Notes: generated from the sequence alone by a model not told the origin. Counted from the first letter of the stretch, positions 1 to 7,224 are shown. The stretch: DNA of 10,647 bases from Lentisphaeria bacterium (GCA_007133055.1 SLNM01000104.1:1-10647), one strand, 5' to 3'. Made by a program: numbers and translations.

Positions 1-2
1 CA

Positions 3-98
3 ACCGGCATGAAATCCGACCGCTCGCCGCCTGTCGCAGACGAATTGCGATTTTCAGATGGCGGAACTGGCATTCCGGACTACTTGGCGATACTTTAA
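3..98 (+). CDS. possible C-terminal end of a gene entering from the left edge
   Basis: A reading frame is open from the window edge to a TAA. It encodes about 31 residues ending in GIPDYLAIL, with no recognisable domain. Its main support is the terminator-like hairpin that begins 8 nt after the stop. A second forward frame is also open here, up to about position 139, so this frame choice is weak. No function can be given. Confidence 0.25.
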   Translation, partial: TGMKSDRSPPVADELRFSDGGTGIPDYLAIL

Positions 99-105
99 CC
101 CTCAT

Positions 106-172
106 GGTGTCTGTTCCTTTTGTCTGTCGTTTCCAGTAAAAAACGAACTATAGGGCAGACACCTCTTTTTTT
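106..172 (+). terminator. terminator-like hairpin with T-run
   Basis: GGTGTCTG at 106-113 pairs perfectly with CAGACACC at 156-163 and is followed by TCTTTTTTT. The large loop holds a second small stem (TCGTTT with AAACGA). The T-run lies only on the plus-strand side, which fits termination of a gene coming from the left edge. The long loop is atypical, and the GGTGTCTG text resembles phrases found in dispersed repeats, so a repeat origin is possible. Confidence 0.45.
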
Positions 173-218
173 CACCGATTCCGGCCAACCGGACAAATGC
201 CCGAAACGCGATTATTCA

Positions 219-405
219 GCCTAGCCTGATTAATTCATGAACTTCGTAGCGAGAGGTGCCAGTGTGCGTGAGATCAACAGCTTGCGGCCGTAAACCGGTC
301 GCGGCGTACTGGACGTACGGCAAAGATCGGTGTCGGTTGCAAGTTGTTGAGATTGCGGGCAATGGCAACTCGCAGTAGATGGCTCGTGAATTAATCAGGC
401 TAGGC
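219..405. repeat. 187-bp long interrupted palindrome (MITE-like)
   Basis: The ends are perfect 19-bp inverted repeats (219-237 and 387-405, left arm beginning GCCTAGCCTGATTAATTCA). Further arms pair in nested order: GCGAG 249-253 with CTCGC 369-373, TGCC 257-260 with GGCA 364-367, CAACAGCTTGC 275-285 with GCAAGTTGTTG 339-349 (one G-T pair), GCCGTA 287-292 with TACGGC 316-321. A CGTAC/GTACG hairpin sits inside at 305-319. The whole segment can fold into one long interrupted hairpin. It carries no credible gene, which fits a non-autonomous miniature element. If CTAG at each junction is read as the target, the inner ends become CCTGATTAATTCA. It ends 38 nt before the start codon of the nuclease gene, so it may lie in that gene's leader. 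Confidence 0.75.
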
Positions 406-443
406 CGCATGACAAGGCAAACCCGTACGATATACACATAATC

Positions 444-1502
444 ATGCATTTACCCAAACTCCTCTCTTTATTCGCTGCCGTCGGTATTCTTCTGAGCCTT
501 TTCACTGGCCCGTACGCCGCGGCCGGGAAACTGCGAATTTTGTCGCTCAACGCCGAATGGTTTCCAGGGCGCTCCCCGGAGCCTTCGCCGCTGGCGGCGG
601 AGATTCATCTTTGTCAGGTGCAGCATCTGCTGGTCGAGGTGAATCCTGACATCCTTCTATTGCAGGAGGTGCGTTGCCGGGACGCCATACATGAACTGCT
701 TGCGGTTCTACCGGATTTTCAACTGCATACGATGAGTGAATTCGGGTTCCAGCAGGAGCTGGTGGTTGCCGCTCGATTCGAGGCCGTGGCGGCCTGGACC
801 CAGAGGTGGGCGCCGCACCAGGAGTACTTTCAGCCGCGCGGTTTTGCTTTGGCCGTGATAAACCTGCCGGGCGCACAGTCTCTGGCCGTTTACACCGTAC
901 ACAAGAAATCAAACTTTCAGGCGGAAGAAGAGGATGAGGAGGAGGCCAACGCCGCTCTGCGCGAAACCTCGGCCCGGCAACTGGTAGAACATCTGCAATG
1001 GCTGCGCGGGCAGGACTGGAACCCCCCGCTCGCCGGCATCGTGGTCGGCGGCGACTTCAACACCACCTACCCGCGCCCGCTGGTCCGGGGTGAGCGCACC
1101 TTCGCCATCTTGAAGGAGGGCGGCCTGCTGCCACTGGGCCTGCGTGGAATCGATCATTTCCTGGCCTGTGAAACCGGAATCCAAGGCAAACCACAGGTTT
1201 TTCAAGGCTACCGGGTCAGCGATCATCAGCCTATTCTGCTCGAAATTGAACTGGAAACAGAGGTCGGGTGGCAGCGAGCCGAGCCGTTGAAAATGCCCGG
1301 GGAAGGACCATGGTCATGCATCGCCATCAATGTCAACCAGGCCACGGAGGCAGACTTGCAATTACTGCCCGGAATCGGGTCGGTTCTGGCCCGAAGAATC
1401 GTTGAAAGCCGTCCATTTGATACCGTTGACCAGCTACGCCGCGTACGGGGCATCGGACCAGTACGGCTGCGCCGAATCCGCGATTTGATCTATGTTGAAT
1501 AA
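444..1502 (+). CDS. exported endonuclease/exonuclease/phosphatase-family nuclease with C-terminal helix-hairpin-helix domain
   Basis: A predicted secreted metal-dependent phosphodiesterase, probably a nuclease. Residues 1-27 form a Sec-type signal peptide (hydrophobic core LLSLFAAVGILLSLF, then AAAG). The EEP fold follows with its usual active-site series: N36 in LSLNAEWF, E75 in LLLQEV, H153, D204 and N206 in GGDFNTTY, and D260-H261 in RVSDHQP. Residues 293-350 are a tandem helix-hairpin-helix domain of the ComEA type (LPGIGSVLARRI and VRGIGPVRLRRI), which in related proteins binds DNA non-specifically. An acidic tract, EEEDEEE, lies at 161-167 inside the catalytic domain. The fusion of a DNA-binding tail to an exported EEP domain suggests action on extracellular or periplasmic DNA; this is inferred. 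No clear ribosome-binding site precedes the ATG, but the signal peptide begins right there. The radical SAM gene starts 9 nt after the stop, so the two are probably cotranscribed. EEP enzymes also include phosphatases, so the substrate is not certain. Confidence 0.88.
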   Translation: MHLPKLLSLFAAVGILLSLFTGPYAAAGKLRILSLNAEWFPGRSPEPSPLAAEIHLCQVQHLLVEVNPDILLLQEVRCRDAIHELLAVLPDFQLHTMSEFGFQQELVVAARFEAVAAWTQRWAPHQEYFQPRGFALAVINLPGAQSLAVYTVHKKSNFQAEEEDEEEANAALRETSARQLVEHLQWLRGQDWNPPLAGIVVGGDFNTTYPRPLVRGERTFAILKEGGLLPLGLRGIDHFLACETGIQGKPQVFQGYRVSDHQPILLEIELETEVGWQRAEPLKMPGEGPWSCIAINVNQATEADLQLLPGIGSVLARRIVESRPFDTVDQLRRVRGIGPVRLRRIRDLIYVE

Positions 1503-1511
1503 GCCTTCCCG

Positions 1512-2999
1512 ATGCAGGCAATGAACATGCCGAAATACCAAACCATCGATCAGCGGGTGCTGTTGATCCATCCCCTGGGATACGCCGCCCAGGAGAGCGA
1601 AAGAGATATTCTGCGATTGACCAACACCATGCCCCCGCTCGGCCTCGCCAGTGTCGGTGCCTGGCTGGAGAAACATGGTGTTGACGTGGATATCGTCGAC
1701 TGCTTCGCCATGCCCCGACCCGACCATCGCATTCAGGCTCTGCTGCACGAACGCCCCCCGGCCTTTGTCGGACTGACCTGCACCACTCACTCCTACCCCG
1801 ACGCCGTCCGCATCGCTCGGCTGGTCAAGGCAGTGAATCCCGAAATAAAAACGGTCATCGGCGGCCCCCACGCTTCGGGCATGGGCAAGATAATTCTGAA
1901 CCACGAAGCAGCCATCGATTTCATTGTGGTCGGCGAAGGCGAGTCCCCTATGCTGGAACTGGTGCAAAGAGAGGGCCGGGACCTGGCGGAGGTCAAGGGG
2001 CTCTGCTTTCGCGACACCAGTGGCCAGGCCGTCTTCACAGGGCTGCAAACCAAACTGCTGGAGCTTGACAGCCTGCCCTTCCCCGCCTACCACAAGCTGC
2101 CCGGCTACCCCGGCACCTATACTCTGCCGCTCTTCAACTACCCGCGCACCCCCAACGCCAGTTGCGTGGCCAGCCGAGGCTGCCCCTATCAGTGCAGCTA
2201 TTGCGACCGCTCGGTCTTTCGCCGCACCTTCCGCTGCAACTCGGCCGAATATCTCTACCAGCACCTGCAATACCTGCACCAGCGCTGGGGGATTCGCCAC
2301 GTCAACTTCTACGATGACCAGTTCACACTGCAAAGAGAGAGGGTCGAGAAATTTTGCCGCCTCATGCTGGACCAACCTTTGGGGGTGTCTTTCAACTGCG
2401 CGGTCAGAGCCGAACATGTCGACTTGCCGCTGCTGAAGCTGATGAAAGCAGCCGGCTGCTGGATGGTCAGCCTGGGCATCGAAACCGGAGACCCGGAACT
2501 GCTGGCCAGGCATCGGCAAAACAGCGACCTGGAAATGCTGGCGGAAAAAGTGCGCGACATCAAGCGGGCCGGCATTCGCACCAAGGCACTGATGATGATC
2601 GGTTTGCCCGGGGAAAACGAACAAACCTTCCAAAACACCATGAAATACCTCTTTTCTCTGCCCGTCGACGATGTCAACCTGGCCAAGTTCACACCGTTCC
2701 CCGGCTCCCCTCTCTACCAGGAGATTCATCGCTTCGGCCAGTTTGAGGAAAACTTTGAAAAAATGGACTGCATGAACTTTGTATTCATCCCCGAAGGCAT
2801 GACCCGCGCCCGGTTGGACCAATTGTTCGCCAAGTTCTATCGGCGCCACTTCATGCGCCCGCGAACACTGTGGGGTTATCTCACGATGATCTGGCGCTCG
2901 CCCGACAGTTGGCGGCGTTTCTGGAAATACGCCGGCTCCTATCTCGCCTTCGCCCGTTCCAACCAGCGAATCCGCAAAACAAAGCCGAGCAAATTGTAA
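1512..2999 (+). CDS. B12-binding-domain radical SAM protein
   Basis: Residues about 15-155 form a cobalamin-binding-type Rossmann domain (HPLGYAA, MPPLGLASVGAWLE, GGPHASG, GEGESPMLELV). The radical SAM core follows, with the 4Fe-4S cysteines C224, C228 and C231 in GCPYQCSYCD (spacing CxxxCxxC), then FYDDQF near 266-271, GIETGDPELL near 322-331 and MIGLPGENEQT near 372-382. The length of 495 residues is normal for this class (BchE/HpnJ-like architecture). Members use S-adenosylmethionine and often cobalamin for methylations, ring closures or rearrangements. The substrate cannot be read from sequence. The C-terminal 60 residues are rich in aromatic and basic residues (WGYLTMIWRSPDSWRRFWKY) and may bind a hydrophobic substrate or the membrane. 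In-frame ATGs at 1512, 1521 and 1527 are all possible starts and none has a strong ribosome-binding site; the first is given. It likely shares a transcript with the nuclease gene, although no functional link is evident. Confidence 0.92.
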   Translation: MQAMNMPKYQTIDQRVLLIHPLGYAAQESERDILRLTNTMPPLGLASVGAWLEKHGVDVDIVDCFAMPRPDHRIQALLHERPPAFVGLTCTTHSYPDAVRIARLVKAVNPEIKTVIGGPHASGMGKIILNHEAAIDFIVVGEGESPMLELVQREGRDLAEVKGLCFRDTSGQAVFTGLQTKLLELDSLPFPAYHKLPGYPGTYTLPLFNYPRTPNASCVASRGCPYQCSYCDRSVFRRTFRCNSAEYLYQHLQYLHQRWGIRHVNFYDDQFTLQRERVEKFCRLMLDQPLGVSFNCAVRAEHVDLPLLKLMKAAGCWMVSLGIETGDPELLARHRQNSDLEMLAEKVRDIKRAGIRTKALMMIGLPGENEQTFQNTMKYLFSLPVDDVNLAKFTPFPGSPLYQEIHRFGQFEENFEKMDCMNFVFIPEGMTRARLDQLFAKFYRRHFMRPRTLWGYLTMIWRSPDSWRRFWKYAGSYLAFARSNQRIRKTKPSKL

Positions 3000-3068
3000 T
3001 GGTCGAGTCAGATTGACATTCCACTTCGCTTCATTGCGCTGAAGACGCACCGCAAAATCCGCGTGCCC

Positions 3069-3331
3069 CTTCGCGTTCTTAGCGACCTTCTGTTAAAAGC
3101 GCTCCCCTTGCCCCTTTTCGCGTCCTTTTGCGTATTTCGCGGTTGAAAAAAAATGCAGCCCCCTGCCTCATTTTTGTGCTTTTTTGTGTTTTTTGTGGCT
3201 ATCCCTGCCCCATTCGTGTCCATTTGTGTCCATTCGTGGTTCCCGCCCCTTGTCCCCTCTGCCTTCCTTCTCCCCCCTCAAGCGAAGCGGTTGAAAAAAA
3301 CCTCCCCCCATTCGCAACTTTCGCGGTTAAA
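3069..3331 (+). repeat. cluster of 10-nt-periodic intergenic repeats in several sequence versions
   Basis: The 352-bp convergent spacer between the radical SAM and flavin reductase genes holds no gene. Four or five repeats lie one after another, each made of near-10-nt units ending in GGTT or a close variant. At 3115-3144 the unit is a TTCGCG type; at 3169-3201 it is TTTTTGTG; at 3210-3242 it is ATTCGTG, with the units CATTCGTGTC, CATTTGTGTC and CATTCGTGGT in exact 10-nt register. A shorter TTCGCG copy lies at 3310-3331 and a decayed one at 3069-3097. They share layout more than sequence, and related repeats recur elsewhere in the window. Function unknown. Confidence 0.7.
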
Positions 3332-3351
3332 GGTTCCTACTTCCCATCATC

Positions 3352-3933
3352 CTACTTCCTGACCCATACCGAAAGAATTTCGCCGAAGAAGAGCTTGTGG
3401 GCCCGGCCTTCCGAATCAGTGTCGGCAGTGAAGCCCTTCCTGCAAACAATAATCATCCTGGCCTCGGCATAGGCAATGCCGGGATTGGTCGAGATCGGCG
3501 TGAAGCCACTCTCCTGAACCTTGTCGGTATCGCGCCCCGAAGTGCCGCCGAAGATATTCCGAAGAGCCTGACGATGGATGGCCGGATCATAGAACGAAAG
3601 AGTGAAGACCTCTTCCCGCTCCAAAAATTGATAGGTGTAGCGCGACGGATGAACCAGGATAAAGGCCATAGGTCTTCTCCACATCCCGTAGCCGCCCCAA
3701 CTGGCAGTCATACTGTTGAAATTATCAGGCGTCCCCGCAGTGATCAGCATCCAATCGTCGCCGATCAGCCGAATCGGGTTCTCGCCAATTTCCTTCGGCG
3801 CAATCCTTCTGTACAGATCGGTGAGAGCCGGGCCGGGAAAAACGTTCTGACCCGCCCCATCCTGGGCGAAGGCAGACGACATACCCAGCGCAACCGTCAG
3901 ACTGACCAACAGAACACATGCCAAGATCTTCAT
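3352..3933 (-). CDS. exported flavin reductase-like (flavoredoxin-type) FMN-binding protein
   Basis: The mature part resembles the flavin reductase-like/flavoredoxin split-barrel family, which binds FMN and uses it for NAD(P)H-linked flavin reduction or electron transfer. Visible family features are DDWMLITAG near 59-67, the NSMTASWGG segment at 73-81 (the FMN-contact region), HPSRYTYQFL near 95-104 and FTLSFYDP near 110-117. Residues 1-23 are a clear Sec signal peptide (KILACVLLVSLTVALGMSSAFA, cleavage before QDG), so the protein is predicted to be periplasmic. That is unusual for this mostly cytosolic family. The start is taken at the ATG preceded by GGAGG 8 nt upstream, rather than an ATG five codons earlier, because the ribosome-binding site fits and the signal peptide then begins properly. 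It lies 136 nt downstream of the aldo/keto reductase gene on the same strand, with two hairpins between them. The electron donor and partner are unknown. Confidence 0.82.
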   Translation of the reverse strand: MKILACVLLVSLTVALGMSSAFAQDGAGQNVFPGPALTDLYRRIAPKEIGENPIRLIGDDWMLITAGTPDNFNSMTASWGGYGMWRRPMAFILVHPSRYTYQFLEREEVFTLSFYDPAIHRQALRNIFGGTSGRDTDKVQESGFTPISTNPGIAYAEARMIIVCRKGFTADTDSEGRAHKLFFGEILSVWVRK

Positions 3934-3941
3934 TGACGCAA

Positions 3942-3946
3942 CCTCC
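3942..3946 (-). promoter_or_regulatory. ribosome-binding site deciding the flavin reductase start
   Basis: On the minus strand GGAGG is followed by 8 nt and then the ATG at 3933. An upstream in-frame ATG at 3948 precedes this site and would place it inside the coding sequence, so 3933 is preferred. Confidence 0.7.
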
Positions 3947-3990
3947 ATTCATCTTTCGTGGTTACACAAGTATTTTCAATAGCTAAGTAC

Positions 3991-4027
3991 GCCGTCCCGA
4001 CGGCAACCCAGGCATCCTGCCTGTGCC
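3991..4027. repeat. two adjacent short palindromes between the exported redox genes
   Basis: GCCGTCCCGACGGC (3991-4004) is a perfect 6-bp hairpin. CAGGCATCCTGCCTG (4009-4023) is another 6-bp stem with a 3-nt loop, extended by GGCA/TGCC outside a bulge. No T-run follows on either strand, so this looks more like a REP-type palindrome pair or an mRNA-processing structure than a terminator. The rest of the 3934-4069 gap shows nothing clear. Confidence 0.5.
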
Positions 4028-4069
4028 GGAAAGACGCATGGCTTAATTCACACCGATCAATCAGGCGAC

Positions 4070-4981
4070 CTATCGAAACCTACCTTCCAGTTCGCGCTTC
4101 GCCTCTTCCGACAACGGCTCGAAGCCCTTGGCTATCCGCACATTGTCATCAACCTGCCAGACCTCGGATATACCGACTATCGCGGTCGCCACGGGAAAGC
4201 TCAGGGCATAGCTCAGCAATTCCGTCATGTTCGCGTTATCACCCAGCAGTGCCCCCTTGCTGACCACTTTCATGGCGATCACCCCGACCTCCTGTTCGCG
4301 AGCCTTCTCCATAAACTCGTGCAGATACCGGCGGTCCCGCATATGGGAGCCAGCCGGGTTCAGGGTGATCAGCATGCAGTCGTAGACGTCCAGCTCCAGA
4401 GCACGCAGGAGCACCTGCGGCGAATGGCTGGTGATCCCGATATGCTTAACCACCCCCCGCTCCCGCAGCTCGCGGAAGGCCCGTAAGGCTCCATCCTCCG
4501 CCGTTATCCTTTCAAGCTGGCGCAAGTTGCCGACATTGTGATGCTGATAGAGGTCTATTCTATCGGTCTGCAGCCGTTCCAGGCTCTGCTCGATCAGACG
4601 CATGGTTCCGGCGTAGCTGTAGTCGTGACTTTTGGTTGCGAGGAAAACCTCGTCCCGCCGATCCTTCATCACACGCCCGATATAGGTTTCGCTGATCCCC
4701 CGGCCATAGGACGGCGCGGTGTCGATGTAGTTGACCCCGAGATCGAGTGCCCGATTAATGATTTCGTGCGCCCTTTCATCCTGACCATGACGCTCGATCG
4801 TCGCCTGCCCGCCCAGACCGAACAGAGTCACATGATGGCCGGTTTGCCCAAGCGGACGCGTCGGCATGCCGTCCTCGGCGACCTCGGCCTGCGCCACCGA
4901 CCACAAGTTGACCGCGAACAAGCCAAGCACTGCGACAACTGCCACTTTTACTCCCCGACCTTTCCCGATAAAAATCTTCAT
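4070..4981 (-). CDS. exported aldo/keto reductase
   Basis: A member of the aldo/keto reductase superfamily, NAD(P)H-dependent TIM-barrel enzymes that reduce carbonyls. The catalytic tetrad is visible: D87 and Y92 in NYIDTAPSYGRG, K117 in FLATKSHD, and H148 in DLYQHHNV. N-terminal RPLGQTGHHVTLFGLGG and C-terminal VATAIVGISEVWQVDDN are typical of the family's strand 1 and cofactor-binding end. Residues 1-32 form a Sec-like signal (basic MKIFIGKGRGVK, hydrophobic VAVVAVLGLFAVNLW, then SVAQA before EVAEDG). There is no twin-arginine motif, so Sec export or an uncleaved anchor is predicted. This is odd, because the usual nicotinamide cofactor is cytosolic. The ATG at 4981 is chosen because AAGGAG lies 6 nt upstream; an ATG at 4999 would swallow that site. 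The exported flavin reductase-like gene follows on the same strand. Its leader begins beside a 168-bp palindromic element. Substrate unknown. Confidence 0.87.
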   Translation of the reverse strand: MKIFIGKGRGVKVAVVAVLGLFAVNLWSVAQAEVAEDGMPTRPLGQTGHHVTLFGLGGQATIERHGQDERAHEIINRALDLGVNYIDTAPSYGRGISETYIGRVMKDRRDEVFLATKSHDYSYAGTMRLIEQSLERLQTDRIDLYQHHNVGNLRQLERITAEDGALRAFRELRERGVVKHIGITSHSPQVLLRALELDVYDCMLITLNPAGSHMRDRRYLHEFMEKAREQEVGVIAMKVVSKGALLGDNANMTELLSYALSFPVATAIVGISEVWQVDDNVRIAKGFEPLSEEAKRELEGRFR

Positions 4982-4987
4982 AATAGA

Positions 4988-4993
4988 CTCCTT
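4988..4993 (-). promoter_or_regulatory. ribosome-binding site deciding the aldo/keto reductase start
   Basis: AAGGAG on the minus strand, 6 nt before the ATG at 4981. It ends only 3 nt from the 13-bp direct repeat that borders the neighbouring palindromic element. Confidence 0.75.
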
Positions 4994-4996
4994 ATG

Positions 4997-5191
4997 CATT
5001 ACATCTCACAGGGAATTGCGAAATGCCGATTTCGTAGGGCGTGAATCCGTCTCGCCCAAGCGAATCGAGCCTGGTCGGGACAGATTGCCGCTTCGCTGCT
5101 ATCCTCCGGACAGCCTCTGTTGCTTCGCAACGGTCCCAACCTACAATTGGCTCGATTCGCGCATTTCGCAATTCCCTACATTACATCTCAC
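4997..5191. repeat. 168-bp interrupted palindrome flanked by 13-bp direct repeats (MITE-like)
   Basis: The sequence CATTACATCTCAC occurs at 4997-5009 and again at 5179-5191. Between the copies lie perfect 17-bp inverted repeats (5010-5026 and 5161-5177, AGGGAATTGCGAAATGC and its complement). Further nested arms follow: GCGAATCGAGCC 5060-5071 with GGCTCGATTCGC 5149-5160, and GGTCGGGAC 5073-5081 with GTCCCAACC 5133-5141 (one mismatch). A side hairpin GGGCG/CGCCC lies at 5037-5057 and an apical GTTGC-TTC-GCAAC hairpin at 5119-5131. No gene is present. The arrangement fits a miniature inverted-repeat element with a target duplication, although 13 bp is long for one. Transcribed leftward it would form the 5' leader of the aldo/keto reductase gene. 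Confidence 0.75.
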
Positions 5192-5350
5192 TGAACCCGC
5201 AAGGGGGGAACTTTGCAAGAACATTGACCCCATCACGCCCTTTAGAGTTGCATCAATATTGCAGCCCCCAACGTTTTCGACTAGACCAATTGCCTTTGAA
5301 ACGCTACTGTTACTCCCGATGCTTTTTCGATAGGTTTTCCTTAACACTTC

Positions 5351-5355
5351 AGGAG
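5351..5355 (+). promoter_or_regulatory. ribosome-binding site for the FAD oxidoreductase
   Basis: AGGAG stands 11 nt before the GTG at 5367. Spacing is slightly long, but no better start exists before the flavin-binding strand begins. Nothing else is clear in the 5192-5366 gap. Confidence 0.55.
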
Positions 5356-5366
5356 CTTGTGTCGCT

Positions 5367-6845
5367 GTGGCCGGAACGAACAGGGGGGAATATGACCTTG
5401 CCGTCATGGGCGGCGGTAGCGGGGGCTTTGGTGCTGCCCTCGCCGCTGCCCGCCAGGGACTCGAGGTATTGATCATTGAACGCAGCCGCAGGTTTGGGGG
5501 GACGGCGGTTCATGGGGGTGTCAACTGCTGGGAGATGGGGATCGGCGGCACAGGCATCCCGTTCGATGTCTATCAGCGGCTCAAACGCGGATTCCCGCAT
5601 AGCGTCGGCATCTACTCGACAGGCCGCCACTTCATTTGGCAGGATGCCTGGTACTGGCCAAACCAGCTTGATAAAGTCAGTTTCCCCGGCGGCGAATTCC
5701 TGATTGACCCGGATCGAACCTATCGCGACACCTTGCGTCGACATCCGGGGGCGGGACAGCCAAAAACCGAGGAGTGGTGTCGCGATCACTGGCATGGTGT
5801 GCCGTTCCTTCCTGATGCCATGGAGACCGTTGAGCGAGCCATGCTGGCTGAAACCGGCAAAGTAGCGCTGCGCCTGAACACCGTTTTTACAGAAATCCTC
5901 TCTAATAACGGTCGGATCGAACGTGTCCGCTTAAACGATGGCTCAATCGTCCGAGCCCGCTACTGGGTGGATGCAACCGACGGCGTTCTGGCAAGCGCGG
6001 CTGGCTGCGAAAGTCTGCACGGCATCGACCCCCGGAGCCTTTTTGATGAACCGAATGCCCCGGAAGCACCGTCGGACGCTCTGAACGCAGTCACGCTGAT
6101 CTACAAGATCATGCCAAGTCAGAAAGAGACGATCGAGCCATTGCCCACCGGAATCCCCGCCGACTGCTGGTGGGCGGACAGCTTTCCGCCAATGAGCTGC
6201 GTGCAATATCCCGACATGGGGCGCAATTGCAACATGCTGCCGACCATGGAGGGACGCGAGCAGGTATTGCTGGGCTGCCAGGCGGCCTACAAGGAATGTG
6301 TACGCCGCGTCAAGGCGCATTGGCATTTTGTCCAGACCCATTGGCCTGAGTTTCGGCGCTACCGTATGGTGTGGCTTGCCCCCATGCTCGGCATTCGGGA
6401 AAGCAGGCGCGTGGTGTGCGAGAGAATGCTGAATGAAAACGACATCCGGTTCGGTCTGAGTCGCCAGACCGACAATGACATCATAGCGATTGCCGATCAT
6501 GCCCTTGATCGACATGGCGAAAGCGGCGGTTGCCTTGAGCTGGACGAGCCTTATGGCATACCCTACCGCTGCCTCATCCCAAAAGGCTGGCGGAATCTGC
6601 TGGTCGCTTCGCGGGCGGCTGGATTTTCCAGCATCGCCGCCTCGAGCTGCCGACTCTCCCGAACCATGATGCAGCTTGGCCAGGCGGCAGGAACCGCAGT
6701 CGCTCTGGCCCGGCATCTTGATGCGTCCTTGCCAGAGATTAGCCCGGCCGCACTGCGCGACCAGCTCCTCAGACAGCACGTGCAACTGGACTGGCCCGCC
6801 CCGGCAGAACTAACCGCATATATCAATGCCGCAGATGACTTCTGA
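5367..6845 (+). CDS. FAD-dependent oxidoreductase (FAD_oxidored family)
   Basis: A flavoprotein of the FAD-dependent oxidoreductase type. The N-terminal dinucleotide-binding fold is clear: YDLAVMGGGSGGFGAALAAA at residues 9-28 carries the GxGxxG loop, and E38 in VLIIERS ends strand 2 and would bind the FAD ribose. RRFGGTAVHGGVNCW at 41-55 continues the FAD site. RARYWVDATDG is the usual second FAD-contact strand. The C-terminal FAD segment is IPYRCLIPKGWRNLLVASRA followed by GFSSIAASSCRLSRTMMQLGQAAG, about residues 398-442. No signal peptide or membrane span is seen, so it should be cytosolic. Length (492) is normal for the family. Members catalyse varied oxidations or reductions, and the substrate cannot be assigned. 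The start is GTG with AGGAG upstream. It is transcribed divergently from the aldo/keto reductase gene and stands alone in its direction, followed by a convergent repeat-filled spacer. Confidence 0.88.
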   Translation: MAGTNRGEYDLAVMGGGSGGFGAALAAARQGLEVLIIERSRRFGGTAVHGGVNCWEMGIGGTGIPFDVYQRLKRGFPHSVGIYSTGRHFIWQDAWYWPNQLDKVSFPGGEFLIDPDRTYRDTLRRHPGAGQPKTEEWCRDHWHGVPFLPDAMETVERAMLAETGKVALRLNTVFTEILSNNGRIERVRLNDGSIVRARYWVDATDGVLASAAGCESLHGIDPRSLFDEPNAPEAPSDALNAVTLIYKIMPSQKETIEPLPTGIPADCWWADSFPPMSCVQYPDMGRNCNMLPTMEGREQVLLGCQAAYKECVRRVKAHWHFVQTHWPEFRRYRMVWLAPMLGIRESRRVVCERMLNENDIRFGLSRQTDNDIIAIADHALDRHGESGGCLELDEPYGIPYRCLIPKGWRNLLVASRAAGFSSIAASSCRLSRTMMQLGQAAGTAVALARHLDASLPEISPAALRDQLLRQHVQLDWPAPAELTAYINAADDF

Positions 6846-6854
6846 TCAACTCGC

Positions 6855-6899
6855 CGCCCCGCCGGATCGGGGCGATAGGAAAGCGGTGCCGAGGCACCG
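6855..6899 (+). terminator. two consecutive GC-rich hairpins after the FAD oxidoreductase
   Basis: CGCCCC (6855-6860) pairs with GGGGCG (6869-6874), and CGGTGCC pairs with GGCACCG (6884-6899, 2-nt loop). They begin 9 nt after the stop codon, a natural place for a terminator, but no T-run follows. They could instead be a REP-type palindrome pair or an mRNA-end stabiliser. Confidence 0.35.
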
Positions 6900-7038
6900 G
6901 TCGGTCTGACCACTTGACTCAAAAGGGCAAATCTTACAGAAGGGAACAAAGAAAACCAAGTGATTTTTTCGCTTTGTCATTAATCGGCGCAAAGTAAGGT
7001 CAAGATAGTCTCATATTATAGCCACAAAAAGCACCCGC

Positions 7039-7224
7039 CTACGCCAAGGCTTCCGCTTTCGATACTCCGGCGTAATGAAACGGCGTGGCAGGCAAAAAAG
7101 GCTGCATATTTTTAACCGCCTGACACACTTCTGTAAGTCGAGCGTTTTTGAGGTTTGTGAGATCATTCCAGAAAATAACGGTCTTCACCTTCAACGCGGC
7201 CAAGTGGTCAGGCAGGCGAATCAC
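7039..7224 (-). other. small open frame of uncertain status in the convergent spacer
   Basis: A 61-codon frame starts at a GTG and encodes MIRLPDHLAALK...AEALA, matching no family I recognise. Its first codons overlap the 10-nt-periodic repeat at 7216-7241, and no good ribosome-binding site is visible. It is more likely the 3' remnant of a decayed gene, or chance, than an intact gene. The rest of the 6900-7388 spacer holds repeats and no other candidate. Confidence 0.2.

Noticed and set aside
1434..3050. Minus-strand open frame of 538 codons opposite the radical SAM gene
   Set aside because: It is the shadow of a GC-rich gene on the other strand. The plus frame has the full cobalamin-binding and CxxxCxxC motifs; the minus translation shows no domain.
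3397..3936. Plus-strand open frame of 179 codons opposite the flavin reductase gene
   Set aside because: Shadow frame. The minus strand has a ribosome-binding site, a signal peptide and family motifs.
3991..4027. Intrinsic terminator between the aldo/keto reductase and flavin reductase genes
   Set aside because: The hairpins are good, but no T-run follows on the transcribed strand.
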